From Acephala macrosclerotiorum (lineage: Eukaryota > Ascomycota > Leotiomycetes > Helotiales > Mollisiaceae), in the NCBI GenBank assembly GCA_014904845.1, contig MU119409.1:34768-98767 (forward strand): 64,000 nucleotides of DNA, given 5' to 3'. A program made the position numbers and the translations under genes. The notes beneath the pieces were generated by a model. The model saw only the letters and a program-made list of their open reading frames with translations, had not been told where the DNA came from and made no database searches. Shown here piece after piece: positions 43,941 to 57,841 of the stretch. Position 1 is the first letter of the stretch. The number at the start of each line of letters is the position of its first letter.

Positions 43941-45494
43941 CTTCGCAGTCGTCGCTCATCGAGCTAGATTGAGGGAGAGTGCACCACGGCGCAGGATATC
44001 CCTCTTCCTTCCCAGAAACTTTCAAATATATTGCGCCCTTCCTATCGTTCGTGTGACGCGTTCGTAGATATTTCGTCTTCAGCGTCGTCGTGCGGTTTCG
44101 AAAGTATCCTCAATTTATCCTCTGCCAAGTTTTGTCCCGTGGAGTAGTTCTTGATTCACCAAGTCCCAATCACAACAAAGTCCCAATCACAATCGGTCCG
44201 GCCTCGTCGCGCGTCACTTTCTCTTCGTCCCAAATCGTTATCTCGTCGCGGAAGGTGGTATCGTCACAAGCGTCAAGAACAAATGAACGAAGAAGATTCA
44301 ATTCAAAGAGAAAGAACAAACAGTTCTATCGGCAGTTTGAAAGTGCGCTCGCAGATCCGCACATCGTGGCGGAGTTGCTCAATTGGCCCTTGTTCGTGTC
44401 AGAGGTCGCCAGGCGTTGGTCGACAAAATTAGAGTCCACGCAGGCACACCTCAGGCGAGGCTTGGCGGGACATGCACAACGAGCCGGATATCACTGTAAG
44501 TCGTGTCGGGTTTTTATGTAAAGGGTGGCTGGCTGCAATGCTGTATGGCCATGGGGGAAATGTCCCGATGGAGGAGTGGAGGAGCTTTTTACGACGCATG
44601 AAACGAGATTGTGAGTTGGTTACGTGGGACAATGCTGTGTTGGTTGAAGATCCTTCTATATTTTCATGATTGTTGGGATTGGGAGGTTCAGCCTGAGTTG
44701 ATCCCCTTCTGCAGCCTGAGGTCATATCGCAGATCTCTATCTCCCACGGATTCAACTCCATCCAACAACGGCTTCACCTTTGGGCACAACTTGCTTAACT
44801 CCCAAACCACAACCCTTTGATCTCTCTGGAATCGCTTTGATGAAGGTGGACGAGACTGTCATTCACAGTTTCGTAAAAGTCTCTTTTGCATGGCTGCGAA
44901 AATGCCAAGGAGTGTCACTGTCGCCTTGAAACAGCAATCAGGGGACTCCTTGTGAGAGGCACGTGAGAACGCGACGCTTGAGATTTGCTTGGAGATGCTT
45001 GATCCTTTTTCGAAGGATTGAGAAGCCCTAGATCTGAATTTCAACTGTACTCGCAATCTTTCTATCTCGAGAAATGCTCATCACACAGTAAATCAAGGTG
45101 AATCCCTGTCGTACTTCCACAACTGCTTGAAGTTCTGAGTAAGCCTGACCGCAATTTGAGAGTTCGTATAGTTCGGCCGACCAATTTGCGCAGCTTCAAT
45201 ATTACCAGTTGGGGAAATCGATACGGGTTTTGTAAAATGATTCGGTACTAAGCTGCCTCGCGAAGCCTCCTTCAACGAGCACAGCTTCCAGCATACGAAG
45301 TCTTCTCATGCAAGCAAAGCGATGTCCGAAGAAGCGATGAACGCATGAGCGGGTTCGTCCTAGCATTCGTAAGCTAAATGCTTTCCTCATACAACGATTC
45401 GTAAAAGTTTCCCATCCAAATCCTGCCCGCCCATAATGTACAGTATTCCCACAGCGCCGGCCAGATATCCCTCTTTCCAGATTCCCAGTGCTCC
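43941..45494. other. Intergenic with an uncertain plus-strand gene
   Basis: Plus-strand frames at about 44250-44510 (HIVAELLNWPLFVSEVARRW) and 44520-44668 (MLYGHGGNVPMEEWRSFLRR) look protein-like and could be two exons around a GTAAGT donor at 44492, but no start codon or acceptor can be fixed. The rest is the 3' flank of KU70. Confidence 0.3.
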
Positions 45495-47747
45495 TCAATG
45501 CTCCTCAACCCATTGCTCGATTCTCTCGATCAAATCTGGTTTCTTGCCCGTAGCACTAAAGCCCTTAACCTTCAGCCAGTCCTTTATCTCACCAACAAGG
45601 CGTTTCTTCAGATCTCCTCGTTGGACCATCTTCTTGAAATCGCTGCTGCTCATATCGGTGAGGCTCTCTTCGTTCTTCTCAGCCTTAATCTTCTTCTTCG
45701 GGGGCCCGTCGTCGTCATCGTCATCACTTCCACGCTTCAAGTCAGCGCCATCGAAACCGCCATGTCGCTCCTTATTGAATCGAATGTATTCTTCGTCCAA
45801 CGCTTTCTTCCAATCGTTGATTAACGATCCTGCTCTCTTATGGATCTGCTTGTTCTTCGGCTTTGTTTTGTCCTCGGGATCTCCTTCGGGGACTTCATCT
45901 TTGAGAGCCATGATTTGGAGGATTTTGTAATGCCATTGTAGAGACGGATTCGGAAATTTGCTGGGATTGTAGATCCCCCCAGGGAGTTGTAGCTGTAATA
46001 TAAATCAGTCATTTCGCACAAAAGGTGTAGAAACTTCAGAAATCATATGCCTGGTCTTTCAAAGAAGTAGCATAAATTCGAAGCATTTCCGAAATACTTG
46101 TTTAGTATATATATAAACGCACTTCTTCTGGGGGATCTTCTTGTTGCTCTTCTACGATTCCGGATTCTTGATCTTTACGTACCTGCTGAACGACCTTCCA
46201 CATTAGCTGTGTCAATTCTTCTGACGCTTTGATTTTCTTAGGTAAGGTCCCAACCCCTCGTATATCGTCCGCGAATGGTAAAGGGTATAGCCAAAGGCCA
46301 GCAGGAATGACTTGAATACCGTTGTCGTCGAATCTCTCTTCTGACGGCAGAATAGCGACCAATAATGGCGATGCATTTGCTCGTGCGATATACCATGCCA
46401 CGCCCATGATCTTGCTCTTTACGAGCTTCCTCCAGAGCGACGCAAAGACACGGGTTGATCCGATGTAATCCTCTTCGCTGGGGTAGATAAACGTAGACTT
46501 CTTGACGGAATGCTCGATCTTGAGCATCGATTGAGGCTTGAAACCAATGATCCGAAGAACTGGCGGGCCAAAGTTCTTGAGCTCCTTTTGCTCCTCTGGG
46601 GTGAAGTAGAACTGAGCGCCGCCAAATGTATATGCTTTCTTGATGTCAATCTTTCCCACTTCCCGAGTTACCGGGCCTTCTTCAAACTTGCTAGTGTTGC
46701 TTTCAGCCCACACAAATTCCTCGCCACTTTCATAGACAAAGCCTTTTCGCGCTGGTGCCTGCTTCTGAAGAAGATTGTAGCCTTTGACCGAAATCTTTAG
46801 ATTAGGTCCAATTTCGAATGGAAGATGAGAGAACAGCGTTCTCTTAGCGACCTGTTTTGAGTTGATCTCCGAAATGAGTTTGCTGAGCAGTGAGATGCCA
46901 TCACTACCAAGTGACTGGAAGTTTGCTGAAGCTATAGCTAAATCTGCATCTTCTGCGGGATCACGGTAGATAATATCCTGCCACTTCAGCAAAAGCAGTT
47001 GATGGGGTTTTCGAGCGACTCACATCATAAAATTTCGAGCGATCAAATGCATGGTCCGGATGAGAAATTGGAAACAGCTCAATGACGACACCTAAATCGT
47101 AGAGATCCTTCGCTCTAACAGTAGCTTGATTTCTCAATGTCTTGTCTCCAACGTGAGGGTCATCCTTGTCTGTGATTATGAACAGTCTTCGTGAACTAAA
47201 GTTGGGAGCTCTTGTTGTGAAGATTTGGTTCGCACAGAACAGCACATTCGACATTGAGACGGGTTCTTCCGCTGGTTCAAGCAATTCTTGTGGATTCCCC
47301 TCATTTGCATTCTCAACGATCTCTCTGAGAGCCAATACATCCTCTGCTGCTGGGACATTTAGGTCACTCAAGAGATAACAGTGAGGGTATGTTGCGCTTC
47401 CACGACTGCTGGAATCCTCATCTTGGAACTTGGACTGCTCGGTGCCAAACAACAGGACACCCATCATATCTTTTGGGCTCGATATGATCCGCTGCTGCAT
47501 GATCTGATATGCACACTTGATGGCAGCTATCGCCGGGCTATCCTTTTCGGCTTTCTTATCATCCGAGGGTGGAGGAGGGGCAAGCATAGACTCGCTGACA
47601 TCAATTGCGAAGAGGACGGCATCTTTCTGGTCGGTGTAGTTCTATAGGGATTAGTATCAATGCAAAGATTATATAATAAGCACTTACGGTATCATCCAAT
47701 TCTTCCTCCTCTTCCTCCTCCTCCTTCTTGTAATCGTTGTCCGCCAT
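45495..47747 (-). CDS. KU70: Ku70 DNA end-binding protein
   Basis: Four exons on the minus strand (47747-47688, 47641-47024, 46977-46123, 45992-45495), 676 residues. A short acidic N-terminus (Glu run) leads to a von Willebrand-like domain ([40 protein letters not shown]). The Ku core beta-barrel follows ([54 protein letters not shown]). An acidic/basic linker with a nuclear-localisation-like [10 protein letters not shown] leads to a C-terminal SAP domain ([20 protein letters not shown]). Ku70 pairs with Ku80 to bind double-strand ends and start non-homologous end joining, and also acts at telomeres. It is transcribed away from the ferrochelatase gene with 397 bp between the start codons. Length and domain order are normal. 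Confidence 0.95.
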
Positions 47748-48144
47748 GTTGTCTTCGATGTTGATCCCCTATGTGAATGAATGCGATGAGAGTATCAAGA
47801 TACTCGGAGATATGGTTGTACAGTTCGTCGATAGATGCAATTGATTGTCGCGGATGAGTGAAGAATGATAAATGTCGCGAGATGGGAGAAACAGGCAGAC
47901 GCGGCTAAAGTGGGGCTCCAGAACGCGCCTGCACGTGCTGTTGACCAGAATAAGACAGCCACGATTGGCTTCGGCATTTTCGTCTGGGAAAGTCGTCATT
48001 CTATGCAGGTCATCCTTGTACATTTTGAGGGAGCGGCGATCTTCCACGAGTGTCTAAACTTGAGAGCTTCCTTGTGTTCAGCCTCGGCGATGTTCAAGTT
48101 ATAACACCTGTCCTTCTCTCTAAATCTCAGTACAGGAACTTACG
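47748..48144. promoter_or_regulatory. Shared divergent promoter region of KU70 and ferrochelatase
   Basis: 397 bp separate the two start codons, so both promoters and 5' leaders must lie here. I see no clear TATA box or named operator. Confidence 0.5.
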
Positions 48145-49545
<1,401 letters not shown>

Positions 49546-50450
49546 ACCTTTGGATAAGATTTGGGTTTGTACTTTTAACTTCAAAGCGAAAGTGTAAATA
49601 TGGGTAGAAAAAGGTAAATTGGAGACTTTCAACTTTCGAAGTATAACGGAATCGGACCCGTGGTCCGGAGCGCAGATCGAGCCGTGCCGAGGCGGACTTG
49701 ATGTGCGGCCCAAAATGTACGATGTCATTACTTTTGCTTTTTGTCGCCCTCAGCGTTGTGCACCGAGACACCGGGATGGTGTCGAAATTTACTACAAGAT
49801 TCTCTAGGAGAGTGAGCCGTGAAAGTGTATGCTATTGTAGGTCGTTGATGTGAGCATTTTGTGGTATGATAGCCAAATATTCAGTGTAACAGTTCCTTTC
49901 GATACATCACCTTGCTGGCACCAGGGAGCGGATGGTCGCGATCGAATCTCCAGTCTTAACCCCGTCCCGCACACCCCTGAATCCTTGCTGTAGGATTATC
50001 AAGCAAAAATCAAGAACAGCGCACCAGCACAACTACCATTTAAGCCACGAATCCACAAATTCCAAGAGGATGGCGTTCTTTGATACGCCAGCTTCCCCGT
50101 TTCAGAGCTCTGGGCCATTAAATAAAGGTTGGTTACGTACTTTTCGTCTGTGCGGCAGGGATATGCGATTTGGTGAGGCCGCAGATGTGACCGAAGCGCT
50201 CCACGTACCCTCCCACCAGCCTATCTTGGATAGCTGCGCATTCTTGATAACGATGTCGTACCCCATCTTCGAGCTGTCATGCTTCTGAAGACAGCATTCC
50301 TCTCTCCTCTCCTTGAACATTGGGGTCTGGAGTCCTATATCCTTTTGATATTGCTGGGGGAACTCTGAATGCGATAACTTTGCAAAGACCCACCTCAATG
50401 TCAAGACGAACGTGATAAGGACCAGGACCATTGAACCTCCAAACACAATC
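49546..50450. other. Intergenic, no gene recognised
   Basis: Between ferrochelatase and the MFS transporter. No supported coding or RNA gene. Confidence 0.4.
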
Positions 50451-52334
50451 ATGAACGACTCAATCGAGAGCGCGGGCCGCATAGAGGATGGGGAGGCTCC
50501 AAGAGAGTATTGGGGCGCGAAGGACTCGTTGAGGAGGAATGCCGGGTTACACAAACAAGCCTCGGATGAAGTAACTCCATTGCTGGTCGGTGGACAAGGG
50601 GACAATGATAACAACCGGAGAGGATCTGAATGGGAAGGCCACGCAGACTATGATGGTTTGACGTGGTGGCACCGACCATCTGTACGAACGTTGTTGCTTT
50701 ACGTTGCACGATTTGACTGATAATGGCGACACAGATGTACTGGCTCTTGCCTCCGTTCTTCCTCTTCGCCATTGCAGGTGGTGGGATTATGGTCCCGAAA
50801 CTCAACCTCATATTATCATTGGTATGTCGCGGATACTTCATGGAACGATCCTCGATAGCTCCGAATTTCGTCCTCGCTCCTATAATGCTGGGCGGCGATA
50901 ATCCTCAATGTCGGATTCCGGAAGTCCAAGCATTGGCAACCACATTCACCCTCTATATCACGGTCATTACTGGAACATTGAGCGCTATCATGTCGCCAAA
51001 GCTAGGAGCTTTGTCGGATCGTTATGGCAGGTTGAAGATTCTGTGTATTTCGAGTGGAGGAGCATTCCTGGGCGAGATCATCACGATTGCCGCAGCCTCA
51101 TACCCAGAAAGGATGTCATACAACTGGTTGCTTCTTGGTGCAGGACTCGATGGACTTTGCGGCTCCTTCACTGCTGGAATGGCCATCACGCATGCCTATG
51201 CAGCAGATTGCACGGCTCCACCAAAACGAGCCGTTGCATTTGGATATTTCCATGCTTGCCTCTTCTCTGGAATCGCCATTGGACCACTCATTGCAGCGTT
51301 TTTGGTCAAGACGACTGGGTCCTTGATAAGCACCTTCTACTTCGCCCTGACTGTACACACATTCTTCATCCTCTTCGTCTTGTTTTTGGTGCCCGAATCT
51401 CTTACCAAGAAGAGACAAGCACTCGCTCAAGAGAAATACATCACCGAACTCACAACCCTTTCCCAGCTCAACGATGGTTCCTGGGTCTACACCTTCCAAC
51501 GAATGAACATTCTTGCTCCCCTAAAGATCCTCTACCCTACAGGACCAGGCACATCAGGCAAGCTCCGCGCCAATCTAATCCTCCTCTCCACCGTCGACAC
51601 CATCATTTTCGGCGTGGCCATGGGAGCTATGACTGTAGTCATCTACTACTCCGGTTATCAATTCGGCTGGGACACGGCTCAAATCAGCGTCTTCTCCTCG
51701 ATCATCAACTCCTTCCGAGTCTGCGCCCTAGTCGGCGTCCTCCCCCTCCTCAACTACCTAGTCCGCACCCGTCGAGCCAACAAACAACGCCGCGAATCCG
51801 GTTTCGCGATCCCAGAACCGAATTCTGGCACCGACAATCTCGACTTAAACATCATCCGCGCAGCAGTATGTTTCGAGATCATCGGATATGGCGCCTATGC
51901 CACCGTTCGAACTGGACCGTTGTTTGTCCTTGCTGGTATCTTTGCGGCGTTGGGTGGAATCGGTAGTCCGACTTTGCAGTCTGCGCTTACGAAACATGTG
52001 CCGCATGATAAGATTGGACAGCTACTTGGTGCGACGGGGTTATTGCATGCGTTGGCTAGGATTGTGTGTCCGTTGATTTTTAATACTATATACGCGAAGA
52101 CTGTGGGGACGTTTCCACAGGCGGTATTTGTAGTGTTGAGTTGTTGTTTTGGGGTGGGGTTTTTGTGTTCTTGGGGTATTACTCCTCATGGTATGTTCTC
52201 ACATATTCTCGCATCTGAGCGTGCAAAGCTAATGGTTCATAGTTTACCTCGAAGACCCCATCACACTTGACGGCCATACACGCACCAACGCCGATCCAGA
52301 CGTCCTCGTCGATGAAGAAGTCACCGGCATCTAA
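50451..52334 (+). CDS. Major facilitator superfamily transporter
   Basis: Three exons (50451-50681, 50735-52190, 52243-52334), 592 residues. A hydrophilic N-terminal tail of ~78 residues precedes about twelve hydrophobic segments. The loop between segments 2 and 3 is KLGALSDRYGRLKIL, the classic MFS motif A (G-x3-D-R-x-G-R). The central loop is long and charged (KKRQALAQEKYITEL). The last exon codes a short tail (EDPITLDGHTRTNADPDVL) and ends TAA at 52332-52334. The fold is closest to the tetracycline-resistance/HIAT1-like group of fungal MFS proteins; the substrate is unknown. Intron donors are GTACGA and GTATGT. Confidence 0.92.
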
Positions 52335-54946
52335 TCTCTCCTTCGTTCTCCTTCCTCTCTTTTCAGCTTCTGGTGTCTACACTTCCTACACCTATATCTA
52401 TATATATTTCGCTATCAACGACCTCAGCTTCTCTTTAGATAGCATGATATGGTGTGGCTCTTGGCGTTTTGGATGTGGTATTAACAGGGTAACAATGTTA
52501 TGCGTTGTGGGGTGGGTAGGAGTATACGGCCTCGTCATAGATATAGAGACGGCTTTCTCGTTGACCCGTTCTGGTTTGGTTTGAGTTGTATAAGGTGGAT
52601 GTATGAATGCTGTCCATTAGGAGAGCTATTGTAGCGTATTTCTATGGAGACGAGAGATTGTATGTATGATTGATTGAATGAACGATAGAATCAGATGAAC
52701 AGAATAAGTCGATTGAATATGACGAGTCTTCCATGTCCTGTTGTTGATTGGAAGAATAGCAAGTGCCTAATTTCTCTTCTTGGTTCGGGCATTGAGCTTT
52801 CAGCGACTCAGCTCGAGGCTGCGCTCGAACTCGTGAAGTATGCAGAACGCACTTCGTTCCTTCCTTTCCTTACCTTCTCAACTCACCTATACCTAGATCA
52901 ATTCCAACGTATGGACTCCTCGGGCTTCGTCGTTCGAGCGGCTTCCCCTCAGCCATTATCCCATCAAACGAGGGGGAGCTTCGAGCAATCGAGCGGTGGT
53001 CTGATCCCTAGTGATCTATAAGTATGGTCATCATTTGAAGGTGCTTTGTCTTGCTACCAATTCTAAGGTTTCTGCTATCAAGTCCAAAATTAATGCTGTC
53101 AACTATTCAGTATCGTTTCTTATCTTGTGTTCACCTTTATTAGTAAATTATTACTTCGTCAAAATCTCAAAAAGGAAGACAAAGACATCCTATGGGGCTA
53201 TTAGTACCACTCTAAAGCTCTTACAGAAAATGTTCACACACCAAGACCAACATTCACGTAGGGGTATTCCTTCCAGACCTTGAAGACGCTCTGTCTGTCT
53301 CTGTGGGAGATGTCGTAGGCATTATATACCCAGGAATACAAGAAAAAGCCCGAAACCTTCTGTAGTTACTCTGCAAATTCGTCCCATCTAGCCAGCGGCC
53401 TCATGCGTCAACGGAAGGTCGCGGAGTCTTATGGTATATAACCCCGACGAGCGTTGTTGCGGACAACCAGAACGATCCCAGGATCTTAGTCAAAAGCACC
53501 AGGAGCCGACGTGACGGCGCTTTTCGTTCGAGATTAAGTCGTTATTTTCTATTGACGTGCGGATGGAAATATTCGAGCGCTCTTGTTTCGTGGCCAACCA
53601 GGGGCGTTTGGGATGCTTTGAGAGGAGTCTTGTTCCTTTTTGGAATTCGTTGTCAATAACAAGTGAGGTATTAAAGGGCGCCCGTCGAAACGACATCCTA
53701 AAGACGAAATGATCGTCTAGTATACTTTACTTTCGTTGTCAACATTCAACAACATAGAGCTACCACAATCATAAGGCTGAAAGGCGCTCCGCCCTGGAAC
53801 TTAGACTTGCTCCCTCCGCCTGGGATCTGAATGGATCTCACCTTATCGTCGTCGTCGTCGGTTCTCCCCATGGATCGATGTTTGTCAAGCATGCGTTCTT
53901 TGAGGAGTAGAAGAGTGCTTGGGGAGCGTTTTATACAGACGAACTTCGAAGGACGCCCAGCGCCTTAAGGCGGCGAGGGGCCGAGTCTCGTGCTTCGTGC
54001 TTCGAATTGAGTCATCACGGTCTTGAGAGTTAGTTTTTCAAAAAACCTATTGCCCATTCTGGAAGATGACTTTATTCTAGATTCAGCAAACCCACACTCA
54101 ATGAAGTCGCCTAGTCCTTAAGAAAATACATAAGCCAATGCAACCAAGCTGCCCTCCTCGCCAACGAAGTAGGCCAACCACCTGACCTGTCCAAAACATC
54201 AAGTATGCTCCAGTCTCCAACATGATCATGGTCATACTCGCGAATCTCAGAATCCGAGAAGCTGAATACCATCGGTAAACACCTCATGTCCGATGTCATA
54301 GATAATCTCGTTGAATGCATCCCTCTTCCTCTTGTAGATCTTAAGGACACACAAACCAGACTTTTTGTATCAATAAACTTGGGTATCACGAACCGTGATC
54401 CTCTTCTGCAAATCTTCGGCATCTTCTAAATCCTTCTTAGCAACAGCTAAAGCGAGATCGTCGCACTCTCCGCTAAGGTTCTATTGGTGATAGAAGAAGA
54501 TATTTAGAAAAACTTTTGTCAAGACCCTTCGAATAGTCTAGTTCCTGCCCAGGAGGGCACAGCGAACCGACTGCATGCCAGGCATCCCAATAACGTCCTC
54601 TCAGGAGATCGACAGGCGTATCACCGGGTATCTTTACCGCGACATCTCCATAGATAGACTTCTTGAAAAACCTGTAAGGACTCCAGCCACCAGCATCGAA
54701 GCCGAATCCGTATTCTAGACCGATCCAGTCCTTAAGCGCGGGTTCGAGGCTCTCGGGGCAGTGTGATGTCCTCCAAACATCCGCCTGCACAGAATTCGCT
54801 ACACCTCCAACGTCAATCTCAATCACAAGTATGCAACACTATGAGAAACCTGGCGACAGGTAACATTGGGCAAAGTTTCATGCACTCTGCAAATTTGGTC
54901 AGCAGGCGAATTTTAAGAAATACCTCAAACTTCTTCGTGGTCTGGA
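52335..54946. other. Accessory intergenic region with unreadable coding remnants
   Basis: 2.6 kb. On the minus strand at 54473-54826 one frame gives a protein-like stretch (SLEPALKDWIGLEYGFGFD, then SPYRFFKKSIYGDVAV and VDLLRGRYWDAWHAVGSLCP), with a further frame at 54111-54422; neither has a real start codon and I recognise no family. Around 53870 is a short CGT repeat. The rest has no support. Confidence 0.35.
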
Positions 54947-56162
54947 TCAATCCCCTTCTCCCTCAGACATTGAGCCAGTCTTGTAGGAGGAATCGTCCTT
55001 CATCGCTTGATCTACTGCTCTATTCTCATCCGCGCGAAATCTTTTTTCATCCTTGTGTTTGAGCTCCTCCGGGGGCGTGGTTTCCCGGCGCCGCTTCCTT
55101 ACCCAAGGCTTAGCAGATGTGACAACACCTGTTTGCTGTCCAACGACGGACGCTTTATCCTCCGCGTGCTCGAGAAACGAACACAAGGTGTTGGCAGAGA
55201 TAACAATCGGATCGCGTAGCCTTCCTTCTGGCTCGGCCAAGGCTTCTGTGGTGAAGTCTCGCAGACGTAGTTGAAGGCCTCCTGTGCGAGATGGGTTCGA
55301 GTTGCCATTGCTATCGCGGAAAACCTGTTCATAATAAGCATATTACACGGGTATGGATTATGTGGGCAAACCTGGTTTCTGATTGTCTGCTGGGCAACCA
55401 ATTCTTTCTCCCCAGCTTCATTTGTTACAATATTTGGCCGCCAGATAGATAAAGTCGCCGTCTTGTCCGTTTTATATTCAATATCCAAGCCCACGACGAC
55501 CCGAATATCGCTGTCGGACCCAAGAATGTAATCATCAGCAAGGCGCTCTAGATTTTTTCTTTTTTGCGAGTGGGACACCTCGATCACGACTCCCGGATAT
55601 TGCGCCTTCGAGTGCTGAAACTGCGCATCTGGATCGTGTGTTCCATATTCCTGGTCTGTAAACTTAATTGATGCCGAGCCGCTAGAGCTGATCTCCTTTG
55701 CAAATTCTGCGGACGCGCCTTCAATGGACTTTAATTGGATTTGTATTTCCTCGACGATGTTCGCGATGAATTTTTCGTGCAAGATCGTGGGCATTCGAAG
55801 GACGAGTCGGCTCGCAGAGGGGAAGTAATCGTACCTGCGTGCAATATTAGTCGGGTGCATAGAATAGGATAGGGGGAATATAATATGGGTTCTTTATACC
55901 GAAGTTTGTGCTGCGCAAACCCCGAGAGGGATTCGTCGCTTTGGAGCTGCTGCAACAGGTCTTGGTAACCCTTCAGGTCTAATGGGTAGCCAGCCCAGGG
56001 TATACTCGTCAAGCTACGTCCCTCCTGCCGACTCCTAATTTCATCTATAATGCGCGATATCGAACTTTTCGTCTTCTCATCAGTTGGAGGGGGCGTCAAA
56101 GGGGGGCTGGTGAAGCTTTCTGGAGGCGTAACGTGTTGACGAGATTGGGATTGAATGTTCAT
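54947..56162 (-). CDS. Unnamed fungal family protein with nuclease-like core
   Basis: Three exons on the minus strand (56162-55900, 55834-55372, 55324-54947), 367 residues. The N-terminus is Pro/Ser/Thr-rich (TPPESFTSPPLTPPPTDE). The middle reads IPWAGYPLDLKGYQDLLQQL, then FPSASRLVLRMPTILHEKF, DPDAQFQHSK, YPGVVIEVSHSQKRKNLERL and IRVVVGLDIEYK. The order Asp in PDAQF, then Glu-x-Ser in VVIEVSHSQ, then a beta strand fits a PD-(D/E)XK nuclease-like core such as the Uma2 fold; this is an inference from pattern, and the Lys of the motif is replaced by Ser. The C-terminus is basic (KPWVRKRRRE) and may be nuclear. Such genes are multi-copy in many ascomycetes as I recall. It lies next to an AT-rich island. 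Confidence 0.65.
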
Positions 56163-56334
56163 GATATATTAGTCGTGCACATGGTACTCGGCATATGGAG
56201 AGATGATGCTTGTGTCGTGTTGGTGGTGCAGCAATGGTGAGCCTTACCATGTTGTTTTGTTGACGAGACTCGCGGATTCGATAGCGGCTATAGTAACCTT
56301 ACACATGATTTAGCCCGCACGGCTATGACCTCCG

Positions 56335-56640
56335 ATTTTAATTGTATTTTATTTGCACGATATATAGGTATAATCACATAAAGTCTAATTCTATATTAAT
56401 TCAAAATATTATTAAGTATGATAATAATTAATTAATAAATTTAATTAAATAAAAATAAAAAATATATAATAAGCGATTAACTTTCTTAGCTCGCTTTGTA
56501 AGCGAAGCGAACTAAGGAAGTTAACTGGCTATTAATTTATAAACCTAATTTTTTAATAAATTATTATATAAATATTAATATCTAAATATAAGTCATCTCG
56601 TGATTAAGTAACCCGCTAATACGCTAGTCTGGATTAAGCT
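56335..56640. repeat. AT-rich island with 20-bp inverted repeat
   Basis: A sharp drop in GC content compared with both sides. Near its centre, 56477-56496 and 56505-56524 are 20-bp reverse complements (TTAACTT.CTTAG.TCGCTT) with two mismatches around an 8-base spacer, able to form a hairpin. The surrounding sequence is almost only A and T and has no coding potential. It may be a RIP-degraded repeat or the end of a transposable element. Confidence 0.6.
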
Positions 56641-57841
56641 TTTTTATACTCACTTAGACCTACGTATACCGTATAGCTTTTATAGCCAGGAACGAAAGGT
56701 CGTCCACCTCCCGAGCTTTGTTCCCGGGGCAACTAGGTGCTATTTCAAGTTACAGGCTTTTGCAACTCTAAATCTCCTGATAACATGATCAAAAGTGCTG
56801 ATCAGATATCAAGATGTTTGATAATGTCGTGCGTGCAACATACCCGCAACACACCCGCAACATCATGGTAAGTTTGAAGCAATCAGCCAAAGATTCTCAT
56901 CTTCCTGCTCAATGGTTCACACTGCTAAGCTTGGTGACCTCTCTTCCCAATTCGGCATGCGGCAGAAAGACTCGGTCTCCCATTGAGAAGCCTATTCGGA
57001 ATCTCAGCTTTGTGTAGGTAGCAATATGTCACTAGCTGAGAGTCTCCCCTTTTCTAGGACGTTTCCAAATTCTCGATTACTGTCCACGCTAGGCTACGAT
57101 ATCGCAAGCCTCTCCCAATCACAGGTTATAGAAGCATCTGCATTTACTTATGAGAGCGAAGCTAATTAACAATCAACATCTATATATATTTTCCAAAGTC
57201 TCGCGACCAGAGGGTGGTTTGTGGGTGAATCTGATACCACACCCGCATCCCACCGAAGTCCGTAGATGCCCTTCTTAATATTGCCCCCCGTTTAAGTCAC
57301 TTTCCTTTCACTTGAATTTCTTTTAGTTCGGACATCAAGTACTTCAGAATGCTGGTATTGAAGCAGAGCCTCTTCCGTCCCGTTCCCCTCGCTTCCCCTG
57401 AATCGCGCCCCATATTTTGAATTTAGCGAGGAGCCTTACCATTGTGAAGCCAATTTCAGTTCACAGACAATAGGATCAGTGAATTTTGACCTATTCTTCA
57501 GCAAGGCTGTTCTCGCTTTGAATACGTACACTAGTGTGCGGTCATAGACATGAAGACAATAGTAACGGTGCACATCGTCCTAGGTTTCGGTGACAATGGC
57601 AAGTCTTCCGGTCCGAATCGCAATGCCGACTACAAATTCAAATTTCGCACACTGAAAAAGTTCCGCACGCTCTCCATCACACAACTACAGAAAGTCTCGA
57701 GATTGTGTTCTCTTCAAGACTATTTGAATTCTTCTACTCCCCTTTGTCAAGCATCTTACGTCCACTTCACGACCATCCATCTGCATTAAATCTTTGCTGT
57801 CAATTGCCCTCAATCTTGACCCACACACTCTCACTGTCAAT
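56641..57841. other. Intergenic, no gene recognised
   Basis: 1.2 kb without supported gene; the right end is the upstream region of the 305-residue protein. Confidence 0.4.

Noticed and set aside
45202..45498. Minus-strand frame downstream of KU70
   Set aside because: Rich in Arg/Cys without motif, lies in the KU70 3' flank and overlaps its last codons.
52695..53283. Plus-strand frames of ~90-110 codons after the MFS gene
   Set aside because: No recognisable protein features, start context or splice sites; composition like non-coding flank.
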